Below, piece after piece: positions 8,570-16,183 of a stretch of DNA of 64,000 nt. The position numbers and the translations under genes were made by a program. The DNA comes from Pirellula staleyi DSM 6068 (GTDB lineage: Bacteria > Planctomycetota > Planctomycetia > Pirellulales > Pirellulaceae): the NCBI RefSeq assembly GCF_000025185.1, contig NC_013720.1, forward strand, positions 1,054,001 through 1,118,000, in the 5' to 3' direction. Numbering within the stretch: the stretch's first letter is position 1; each line of letters begins with the position of its first letter. The notes beneath the pieces are model-generated. The model was not told the DNA's origin. It was given only the letters and a program-made list of their open reading frames with translations, and made no database searches.

Positions 8570-9853
8570 ATGCTAAAGATTCGTCTTGGTCAGTCGTCGG
8601 ATGCGTACTGCGACGGCGTTTCGCGGCGTAGTTTTCTGCGGCTCGGGGCCCTTTCGCTCGGGGCGGTAGCTGCCAATTTCTCGCTCGCCGATCTGCTCCG
8701 CGCGGAAGAGGCGGCCGGAATTGGGTCTTCTAATAAAGCGATCATTAATATTCATTTAGGTGGTGGACCTTCGCACCAAGATATTTTTGATCTTAAACCC
8801 GAAGCGGCGGTGGAATTCCGAGGCGAATTCAGCCCGATTTCGACCAACGTCGAGGGGATTCAGATCTGCGAGCATTTGCCCAAACTAGCGCAAATGGCTG
8901 ATAAATTCGCCATTATTCGCTCGCTCGTCGGCAGCACTGGCCAGCATAGCAACTACCAAACGCACTCGGGCTACGACATGCGCGACCTGCGTAATGCTGG
9001 TGGTCGGCCGTCGCTGGGAAGTGTGATCTCCAAAGTTGCGGGACCAAGCGCGTCGGGTGCTCCGGCCTTTATTTCTTATAATGGTGGCGACCCTGGATAT
9101 TTAGGCCCTGTCTATAAGGCTTATGCCCCTCAAGGTGGCAGCTTAAAGCTCACCAAAGATCTGACGGTCGAGCGGCTCGACGACCGGACGAACCTGCTCG
9201 CTTCGCTCGACCGAATTCGCCGCGATGTCGACTCGAGTGGTCAGATGGAAGCGCTCGACTCGTTCACGCAGCGGGCTGTCGGCGTGGTTACCAGCGGCAA
9301 AGTGGCCGAAGCGCTCGACGCTTCGAAAGTGACCCCCGACGAAAAAGAACGCTACGGCAAAGAGGGAATGCCGTTCCTCACCGCCCGTCGGCTGGTGGAG
9401 TCTGGTGTGCGGGTTGTCACCTTCAGCTGGGGTGGCTGGGACACGCACAGCAACAACTTTACGAGCCTGAAGCGGCAATTGCCCAACATGGACCGGGCCC
9501 TTTCGGCCCTGCTCACCGACCTGCACGACCGGGGGCTCGAAAAAGATGTGACCGTGGTGGTGTGGGGCGAGTTTGGCCGGACCCCTCGCGTGAACGGCGG
9601 AGCGGGACGCGATCACTGGCCGCAAGTGATGGGCGCTTTCCTCGCCGGTGGTGGCATGAAGACCGGACAGGTGATCGGCAGCACGACCAAGAACGCCGAA
9701 GCGGCCAAGGATCGCCCGGTTCACTTCCACGAAGTCTTCTCGACCCTCTATTACAACCTGGGGATCGACGTCGGTAGCAAAACGCTGGAAGACACCGCTG
9801 GCCGGCCGCAATACCTGGTCGATAAGCGCGAAGTGATTCGCGAACTGGTGTAA
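8570..9853 (+). CDS. DUF1501 domain protein with Tat signal
   Basis: 427 residues, ATG preceded by GAGGAG. The N-terminus carries a twin-arginine motif (RRSFLRLG, Arg19-Arg20) and a hydrophobic stretch, so export in folded form is likely. The body is DUF1501, a branch of the alkaline phosphatase/sulfatase superfamily: HLGGGPSHQDIFDLKPEA near residue 62, VVTFSWGGWDTHSNN in the middle, and VWGEFGRTPRVNGGAGRDHW near 330, where the Glu, Asp and His are the usual metal-site positions. DUF1501 genes in planctomycetes usually follow a DUF1549/DUF1553 cytochrome-like gene; no such partner is present here, which is a little unusual. The substrate is unknown. Confidence 0.9.
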   Translation: MLKIRLGQSSDAYCDGVSRRSFLRLGALSLGAVAANFSLADLLRAEEAAGIGSSNKAIINIHLGGGPSHQDIFDLKPEAAVEFRGEFSPISTNVEGIQICEHLPKLAQMADKFAIIRSLVGSTGQHSNYQTHSGYDMRDLRNAGGRPSLGSVISKVAGPSASGAPAFISYNGGDPGYLGPVYKAYAPQGGSLKLTKDLTVERLDDRTNLLASLDRIRRDVDSSGQMEALDSFTQRAVGVVTSGKVAEALDASKVTPDEKERYGKEGMPFLTARRLVESGVRVVTFSWGGWDTHSNNFTSLKRQLPNMDRALSALLTDLHDRGLEKDVTVVVWGEFGRTPRVNGGAGRDHWPQVMGAFLAGGGMKTGQVIGSTTKNAEAAKDRPVHFHEVFSTLYYNLGIDVGSKTLEDTAGRPQYLVDKREVIRELV

Positions 9854-10092
9854 GCGGGCTCGATCCGCAGCGCGTCGCCCCACCCGATTGAAGGTGACTG
9901 CAAACGACCATTTTCCGCTTGAAGTTAGCCTCGCCATGCTTTCCCGTTTCTGACGTTTCCGGGGAGGTGTGCGGGGCTTTCTTCGTTTTCGCGTTTTCCC
10001 GGGGAATTTCGAGAAATCGTGGCAGCAAAGCGGGGCGGTAAAGTTCGCAGGAAAAGGTCGCTCGAGAAGCCTCAAGTTGAGGCTGCGCCCCG

Positions 10093-10120
10093 TTGTCAGG
10101 CCCCTAGGGCACCCTATACT
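10093..10120 (+). promoter_or_regulatory. Candidate sigma-70 promoter for sdhCAB
   Basis: TTGTCA (10093-10098) and TATACT (10115-10120) are separated by 16 bases. This is close to the bacterial consensus and lies about 145 bases upstream of the sdhC start. The rest of the 9854-10263 gap shows no gene. Confidence 0.5.
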
Positions 10121-10263
10121 ACGGCAGAGTCTAGAGCGCAAGATTTCTCGCGTTTCGCGTCCCCCTGGCTGCTCGCCAACAGGCTCCAGAGCGACTGTTC
10201 CTCCGCTCTAGTTGTGTGACGAGCCAGCATCGAAACGTGCCAGCAGCATAGAAAAGGTGTTTT

Positions 10264-11214
10264 GTGAAAGAGGCTCCTTCGTCGTCGTTTTTGGCTCGTA
10301 ATGAGTTTCTGATCCGCAGGCTCCACTCGCTAACCGGGCTCGTTCCGGTCGGCGCTTACATGTGCGTGCACCTGCTCACCAATGCCAGCGTGCTCGATAG
10401 TGGTGCGGCGTTTCAAAAAAACGTCTACATGATCCACTCCCTCGGCGCCGTGCTGCCGGTGGTCGAATGGGGCTTCATCTTCCTGCCGCTGCTGTTCCAC
10501 GCCATCTTCGGGGTGGTGATTGTGCGGGGCGGGCTCCCCAACAGCAGCACTTATAAGTACACCAGCAACATCCGCTACACGCTGCAGCGTGCCAGCGGCA
10601 TGGTCGCCTTCGCCTTCATCATGTGGCACGTGTTTCACATGCACGGCTGGTTCCATGCCGAGTGGTGGCAGAAGGGTGTCGCCGAGCCGCTGAGCGGGGC
10701 GATGTTCAAGCCCTATTCCGCCGCTTCCACCGCTGCCGAAGCGCTGCAAATCTCGATCATTGTGCCGGTGCTGTATGTCATCGGTGTTTTGTCGTGCGTG
10801 TTCCACTTGGCCAACGGCATCTGGACGTTCGGCATCACCTGGGGCATTTGGGTTTCGCCAGCCGCTCAGACCCGGGCCACCTGGGCCTGCCTCGTGTTCG
10901 GTTTGGCCTTGTCGGCAGTAGGCCTCGGTGCCTTGGGCGGATTTGCTACCAAGACCAAGGAACAGATCGCGGCTGATAAGGCTGTCGAGCAGAAGATGTT
11001 CGACGCCAAGGTCGCCAGTGGCGAAGTGGAAGCCGATTCGCACAAATTCGGCGGCAACCACCAACACGCCGAAGGTGAACAGCACGAAGCTCCTGCCGAG
11101 GAAAAGCCTGCGGAAGAAGCTGCCACTGCGACAGAAGCGACGACTGCAGCACCTGCGGAGGGGTCGACGGAAACGTCCATTCCAGCTGCTGGTGCAGCGA
11201 GCGACGTGAACTAG
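10264..11214 (+). CDS. sdhC: Succinate dehydrogenase cytochrome b558 subunit
   Basis: 316 residues from a GTG with AAGG eight bases upstream. It is the single-polypeptide, five-helix membrane anchor (helices near 22-40, 60-88, 108-128, 161-185, 205-228) of the Bacillus-like b558 type that binds two hemes b and passes electrons from SdhB to quinone. Candidate heme ligands in the helices are His21, His36, His79, His122/125 and His181. Residues from about 230 to the end form an Ala/Glu-rich, hydrophilic tail (KPAEEAATATEATTAAPAEG) that is not part of the family core. First gene of sdhC-sdhA-sdhB; 108 bases separate it from sdhA. Confidence 0.93.
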   Translation: MKEAPSSSFLARNEFLIRRLHSLTGLVPVGAYMCVHLLTNASVLDSGAAFQKNVYMIHSLGAVLPVVEWGFIFLPLLFHAIFGVVIVRGGLPNSSTYKYTSNIRYTLQRASGMVAFAFIMWHVFHMHGWFHAEWWQKGVAEPLSGAMFKPYSAASTAAEALQISIIVPVLYVIGVLSCVFHLANGIWTFGITWGIWVSPAAQTRATWACLVFGLALSAVGLGALGGFATKTKEQIAADKAVEQKMFDAKVASGEVEADSHKFGGNHQHAEGEQHEAPAEEKPAEEAATATEATTAAPAEGSTETSIPAAGAASDVN

Positions 11215-11322
11215 CAGCACCGGTTTGCGGTGCCTAAAGATGGCGTGCTTCCAGGTTGTGGCATGATGGCGGCGGTGGGTGCGAGCAACTTTTACTCTCG
11301 ATCGGTCAGTTAGAGGTTCGAC

Positions 11323-13338
11323 ATGGCTAAGCAACGCGTGATGATCATCGGCGGCGGACTTGCAGGTCTTGCGGCGGCGATGAAATTGGCCGAAATCGGC
11401 ATCGATGTCGACCTGATGAGCCTGGTGCCTGTGAAGCGTTCGCACAGCGTGTGCGCTCAAGGTGGCATCAACAGCTGCAACGACCAAACGCGTCAGCTCG
11501 GCGATAGCGAGTGGCTGCACCTGGACGACACCGTGTATGGTGGCGACTTCCTGCAGCATCAGCCTCCCGTAAAAGAAATGGCCTACTGGGGCCCCAAGAT
11601 CATCGACCTGATGGACCGTCTGGGGGTACCGTTCAACCGGACTCCGGAAGGCTTTATCGATCGCCGCCGCTTTGGTGGTACGCTCTACAAGCGGACCGCG
11701 TTTGCGGGCGCGACGACTGGTCAGCAGCTCCTCTACTCGCTCGACGAGCAAGTCCGCCGCTGGGAGTCGCAAGGAAAGATCCGTAAGTTCGAATTTTGGG
11801 ACTTCCTCGGCCCGGTCCTCGACGATGCGGGTGTTTGCAAAGGTGCCATCGGCCAAGACCTGGTGACGATGGAAATTCGCTCGTTCCCAGCCGACGCGGT
11901 GATCGTCGCTTCGGGTGGTCCCGGGTTGATCTATGGCCGCAGCACGATGAGCATGGTTTGCACCGGGTCGGCTGCCAGCCGCTGCATGCAAGCGGGTGCG
12001 AAGTTCGGCAACGCCGAGTTCATCCAGGTACATCCCACCGCCATTCCAGGTGCTGATAAGCTCCGCCTGATGAGCGAATCGGCCCGTGGTGAAGGTGGCC
12101 GCGTGTGGGTTCCTCGGAAGCCACAAGATCCTCGCGATCCGCTCGTCATTCCTGAAGCCGAGCGCTATTACTTCCTGGAAGAGCGCTATCCGAAGTACAA
12201 AAACCTCGTGCCGCGTGATATCGCGACCCGCGAGATTTTCGATATCTGCGTGAACGAGAACCTGAGCGTTGAAAAAGAACGTCTGGCCGTCTATCTCGAC
12301 CTGACGCACATTCCGCGTAAGGAACTCGATCGCAAATTAGGCGGCATTCTCGAGATCTACGAGAAGTTCCAAGGGGTCGATCCGCGCAGCACCCCGATGA
12401 AGATTTTCCCTGCGGTGCACTACTCGATGGGTGGCCTGTGGGTCGACTATCAGAAGAGTGCCGACGGTGGTCTCGTGGTCGGATCGCCCAAGAATCAAAC
12501 CACCAACATTCCTGGTCTCTATGCGATCGGCGAATGCGACTATCAGTACCACGGCGCGAATCGCCTCGGCGCGAACTCGCTGCTGTCGTGCATCTTCAGC
12601 GGCCTCATCACCGCTCCTGGTATCGAAACGCTGCTGAAGGGTCAAAAGACCGCTGCGGCCGATCTGCCAAGCTCGCTGTTTGAATCGGCTCGCAAGCAGC
12701 ATCAGGCTCGTCACGATGCCCTGCTGAAGCGTTCGGGAACCGGCGGCGAGAATCCGTACCTCATTCACCAGGAACTGGGGGATGTGATGACGAAGGCCGC
12801 CACGGTGGTGCGTCGCAACGATCAGCTGAAGGCTGCGATCGGAACGGTGAGCGACCTGTACGAACGGGCTCGCCGCAGCTCGCTGGCCGACACCGGCAGC
12901 TGGACCAACCAGAACGTGGTGTTCACCAAGGCGCTGATCGACATGTTCCCGCTGGCCCTGGCGATTTTGCGTGGTGCTTTGCAGCGTGACGAAAGCCGCG
13001 GCGCTCACTACAAACCCGACTTCTCGATGGGCTCGCTCACGTCGAACGAACCGGGCGAACGTCGTCGTCAGGCCGAAGTTTGGTGCGACAAGTTCGAAGA
13101 GAACAACGCCAAGTGGCTCAAGAGCAGCATCGCCACGATCAAGGACTACGACGTCGAAGTGACCTACGAAGATGTCGACACGACGGTCGTTCCTCCCCGC
13201 CCACGGCTCTATGGTCTGGTCGGTGCCGACGAGATCGAGAAGGTGTGGAAAGAGCGAGCTGCTGCCAAAGAAGCAGCCGCAGCAGCCAACGGCAACGGTG
13301 CCCACGGCGCGAAGTCGGCCCTAGCTGGCGCTCACTAA
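11323..13338 (+). CDS. sdhA: Succinate dehydrogenase flavoprotein subunit
   Basis: 671 residues. Catalytic subunit that oxidises succinate to fumarate and reduces covalently bound FAD. Visible are the dinucleotide-binding start (VMIIGGGLAGLAAAMKLAE), the flavinylation His41 in KRSHSVCAQGGINS, the substrate-loop sequences HPTAIPG and SARGEGGRVWV, and ANRLGANSLLSCIFSG in the FAD domain. The helical and capping C-terminal regions follow. The length suits the Bacillus/epsilon-type SdhA used with a b558 anchor. The last ~25 residues are Ala/Gly-rich and probably disordered. Middle gene of the operon. Confidence 0.96.
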   Translation: MAKQRVMIIGGGLAGLAAAMKLAEIGIDVDLMSLVPVKRSHSVCAQGGINSCNDQTRQLGDSEWLHLDDTVYGGDFLQHQPPVKEMAYWGPKIIDLMDRLGVPFNRTPEGFIDRRRFGGTLYKRTAFAGATTGQQLLYSLDEQVRRWESQGKIRKFEFWDFLGPVLDDAGVCKGAIGQDLVTMEIRSFPADAVIVASGGPGLIYGRSTMSMVCTGSAASRCMQAGAKFGNAEFIQVHPTAIPGADKLRLMSESARGEGGRVWVPRKPQDPRDPLVIPEAERYYFLEERYPKYKNLVPRDIATREIFDICVNENLSVEKERLAVYLDLTHIPRKELDRKLGGILEIYEKFQGVDPRSTPMKIFPAVHYSMGGLWVDYQKSADGGLVVGSPKNQTTNIPGLYAIGECDYQYHGANRLGANSLLSCIFSGLITAPGIETLLKGQKTAAADLPSSLFESARKQHQARHDALLKRSGTGGENPYLIHQELGDVMTKAATVVRRNDQLKAAIGTVSDLYERARRSSLADTGSWTNQNVVFTKALIDMFPLALAILRGALQRDESRGAHYKPDFSMGSLTSNEPGERRRQAEVWCDKFEENNAKWLKSSIATIKDYDVEVTYEDVDTTVVPPRPRLYGLVGADEIEKVWKERAAAKEAAAAANGNGAHGAKSALAGAH

Positions 13339-13395
13339 AGGTGCCACCGCTGGTGAGGCGATGACCCTCGACAGATCCGCAAAATTAAACGAGCA

Positions 13396-13422
13396 GGCTG
13401 CTGAACTTCGAAGTTCAGAGCC
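13396..13422 (+). other. Hairpin between sdhA and sdhB
   Basis: A perfect 18-base palindrome CTGAACTTCGAAGTTCAG (13401-13418), extended by GGCT/AGCC with one bulged base. No T-run follows on either strand, so a plain terminator is unlikely. In RNA it could be a stability or processing element; in DNA it could be a dyad binding site. Confidence 0.45.
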
Positions 13423-13475
13423 GAACTACTCCCTAGCAAACCAAAAACGACACTTTCCGGTAGGCAGAACTAGCC

Positions 13476-14375
13476 ATGGTCGATTCGCATAGCAACGGTC
13501 ACGCCAATGGTCACTCGCACGACGGCCATGGTCATGATGAGCATGGCCACAAGCCCGACCATATCGAAGTGCGCGTGCTGCGTCAGGATGGTCCCGGTCA
13601 GCCGAGCTACTGGGAACGGCACAGCGTGAAGTACGAAGCGGACATGAACGTCATCAGCGTGCTGCAGCGGATTGCCGCCAATGCCAAGAACGCGGAAGGA
13701 AAGCATGTCGCGCCGGTCGCTTGGGACTGCAACTGCCTTGAAGAAGTTTGCGGCGCTTGCACCATGGTGATCAACGGCAAGGTGCGTCAGGCCTGCTCGG
13801 CACTGGTCGACAAGCTGCTGAGCGATAACCCTGCCGAAATCGAACTCCAGCCGATGACCAAGTTCCCAGTCGTGCGCGATCTGGCAGTCGACCGAACCCG
13901 CTTGTTCAGCGCCTTGTCGCGCGTGAAGGCCTGGGTTCCTGTCGATGGCTATTACGACATGGGTGCGGGCCCTCGCTATCCCGCCGAAGATCAAGAAACC
14001 GCTTACCCGCTGAGCCAGTGCATGAGCTGCGGCTGCTGCGTCGAAGCTTGCCCGCAGTACACCAAGGTGGAACTCGAGCGCATCGAAGGGGAAACTGAAG
14101 AGGCCTACAACGCACGCTGCAAAGCCGACTACGACCGTGCATTTGTGGGTCCGCACGCCATCAGCCAGGCGATGCTGTTCAACCAGCACCCCACCGGCAA
14201 GAACATTGCTGGCGAGCGGCTCGATGCCCTGACCGCCGAAGGTGGTTTGCAGGTTTGCGGCAACGCCCAGAACTGCGTGGCGGTTTGCCCCAAGCTGATC
14301 CCGCTCACCACGTCGATCGCTCGCGCCGGCCGCGCCACAACACTGCATGTCCTCAAGAAATGGTTCGGCGCTTAA
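13476..14375 (+). CDS. sdhB: Succinate dehydrogenase iron-sulfur subunit
   Basis: 299 residues. It carries electrons from FAD to the heme/quinone site through three clusters. The [2Fe-2S] ligands fit the family spacing exactly: Cys87-x4-Cys92-x2-Cys95-x11-Cys107. The ferredoxin part has CMSCGCCVEACPQY and CGNAQNCVAVCPK for the [4Fe-4S] and [3Fe-4S] clusters. The first 29 residues are exceptional: about nine His mixed with Gly, Asp and Asn (HANGHSHDGHGHDEHGHK), before the normal start of the domain at about HIEVRVLRQ. No downstream ATG would remove the tail without cutting the domain, so I keep the start at 13476. Last gene of the operon, followed by a terminator. Confidence 0.95.
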   Translation: MVDSHSNGHANGHSHDGHGHDEHGHKPDHIEVRVLRQDGPGQPSYWERHSVKYEADMNVISVLQRIAANAKNAEGKHVAPVAWDCNCLEEVCGACTMVINGKVRQACSALVDKLLSDNPAEIELQPMTKFPVVRDLAVDRTRLFSALSRVKAWVPVDGYYDMGAGPRYPAEDQETAYPLSQCMSCGCCVEACPQYTKVELERIEGETEEAYNARCKADYDRAFVGPHAISQAMLFNQHPTGKNIAGERLDALTAEGGLQVCGNAQNCVAVCPKLIPLTTSIARAGRATTLHVLKKWFGA

Positions 14376-14409
14376 ACGCTTGCTGAGCCGAACATTCCAG
14401 CCAGCTTAC

Positions 14410-14446
14410 AGGCTGTCGCACGAAACCCGCGCGGCAGCCTTTTTTC
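14410..14446 (+). terminator. Rho-independent terminator of the sdh operon
   Basis: AGGCTG pairs with CAGCCT, with an inner CGC/GCG pairing across an unpaired base, and a run of six T follows directly (through 14445). It lies 35 bases after the sdhB stop. Confidence 0.75.
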
Positions 14447-14673
14447 GTGGAGCGAGACGCCAGTCAACTCCCACTCGCTTCCCCCAAGCCGACGGCTCTG
14501 TCGTCGTGGCGAGCGGTTACTCCTCCTCGGCCAACTTCCGAAGACGACGCACGAACCGCGCGAAAGTTTTGCGGCCGAAATGTTCCATCCCCTCGGACTG
14601 ATTGCTACAGTAGTTCGTGTGGCCGGTAGTTCGGCCGATTCGGCGCACTATCCTCGACGGCAGACGAGTGGCG

Positions 14674-16158
14674 ATGCGAGTTCTCCTTCTTCTCGTGGTG
14701 ACGTTTTTCGGCGTCTCGATCGTCAGTGCTTTTGCTGGCCTGTGCATCTTCATTGCTCTGAATAAAGAGGGGCCTCCCCCAGCACGCGAGCAGGCGAGCA
14801 CTCAGTCGACCAACCTCGAGATCGCAGAGTGGCAGCGCGAGATGCGCCGCACGCAGCAAAAAAACAATGCCGCGATTCGAGCCGCGCGGCGCTGGAGCGA
14901 TAGCAAACTCGCCCGGCATGTGCGCGACTATGTGCTCGCAGGGACAAGCTGGGACGACGACGAAGAGATCTATCCCGTGCAAGTGTTGCTGGCCCTTGGT
15001 CCTCGGGTCCACGAGCCGGTGCTCGCACTGGTGAACGATCGCTCGCTCTATCCGCAGCTGGTGCGCGAGCGGCGTTACGAGTCGTGGAGCGATTTTCCCT
15101 TCGAGCGCGCCTGCCAATTGCTCGGAGAGACCCCCCCACCCTCGGCCGTGGAAGGTTTGATTCCCTTTCAAAACGATCCCGAGCCGAAGATTCGCAACAT
15201 CGCCGCCAACACGATGGCCAAAATCGGAACGGGTTCGATCGTCCCCTACCTGCGGATAGCGCTGGTCGATTCCGATGAGCAAGTGGCGAGAAGTGCCGTG
15301 AATGGACTGCGTGTGGCGCTCGAGCGAAAGAATCTCGCACCGCACGTGCAAAAAATGATCGTTCCCGATCTCAAGCAGCTGCTGCGGCAGGGGAAGTGGC
15401 TCGGCAATGTCGCGTCGCTCCTGACGCTGCTCGATCCGGCCGACTCGCCCCAGTTCTTTCTCTCGAGCGAAGTACTGCGAGCCGATTCGCCCGCGATTGG
15501 CGAAGTGCTGATCGAAATTTTGGGGCAGAAAATCACCGTTCCGCCCGACCAACTCCAAGCGCTCATCGCCGGGCTCGAGACGAAGACCATGGAGTATCCG
15601 ACCGACTATGCGCTCGGCAATGCGCTCCGCTTAGTCGGTCGTCAGCAGCTGCCCGAGGCGGAGTCTTTTTTGCGGCAGCGGATCTCGCATGAAAACGTCG
15701 GCGTCGCTTATGGGGCGGCTGATGGGCTCCTCAATCTGGCCGGGCTCGAGGATTTTGAAAGCAAAATTTGGGTCTACGAGGATGACGCTTCAGAGCCGGT
15801 CCTCAATCAGCAGCAGAAGCTCTACCAGTTGGTCTGGGACACCGATAGTGCGATCAGCGACAGTGGAATTTTTTGGTATTTCCAGAGTTCCTCGGGGGAC
15901 CGGTGGCGCGAGGCTTTGGCAAGTTTCGAAACGCTGGGGCTCAAGGAGCATCATGCGATTTTGAGCGAGGCAGTGGCTCTCTTTGGCAGCGACGGCCCCG
16001 CCGCTGATCTCGAGACGCGCACACGGCAGATGAAAGCCCGCTTTTCGGAAGAGGGAACCGAGTTCGAAGCGCTCGACGCCCGCTATTTCGAAACCGAAGA
16101 GAGCCTCAAAATCCACACGACCAACTACGTCCTCGAAAACGTTGACGCGTTTCGCTAA
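14674..16158 (+). CDS. Membrane-anchored HEAT-repeat-like protein
   Basis: 494 residues from the ATG at 14674, which starts directly at a hydrophobic helix (MRVLLLLVVTFFGVSIVSAF); a GTG at 14617 would add an unlikely Arg-rich lead. After the N-terminal anchor or signal come helical repeats of HEAT/PBS-lyase type, clearest at VEGLIPFQNDPEPKIRN and VPYLRIALVDSDEQVARSAV (residues about 165-225) and at VAYGAADGLLNLAG. Such repeats bind proteins; no enzymatic motif is visible. The gene ends 25 bases before the convergent J-like gene, with no obvious terminator between them. No function assigned. Confidence 0.75.
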   Translation: MRVLLLLVVTFFGVSIVSAFAGLCIFIALNKEGPPPAREQASTQSTNLEIAEWQREMRRTQQKNNAAIRAARRWSDSKLARHVRDYVLAGTSWDDDEEIYPVQVLLALGPRVHEPVLALVNDRSLYPQLVRERRYESWSDFPFERACQLLGETPPPSAVEGLIPFQNDPEPKIRNIAANTMAKIGTGSIVPYLRIALVDSDEQVARSAVNGLRVALERKNLAPHVQKMIVPDLKQLLRQGKWLGNVASLLTLLDPADSPQFFLSSEVLRADSPAIGEVLIEILGQKITVPPDQLQALIAGLETKTMEYPTDYALGNALRLVGRQQLPEAESFLRQRISHENVGVAYGAADGLLNLAGLEDFESKIWVYEDDASEPVLNQQQKLYQLVWDTDSAISDSGIFWYFQSSSGDRWREALASFETLGLKEHHAILSEAVALFGSDGPAADLETRTRQMKARFSEEGTEFEALDARYFETEESLKIHTTNYVLENVDAFR

Positions 16159-16183
16159 GCGAATGTCGAGCAAAGCACGCGGC

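Noticed and set aside
10330-12309. 659-codon minus-strand frame across sdhC and sdhA
   Set aside because: It crosses two well-supported genes and an intergenic gap and has a composition typical of antisense frames.
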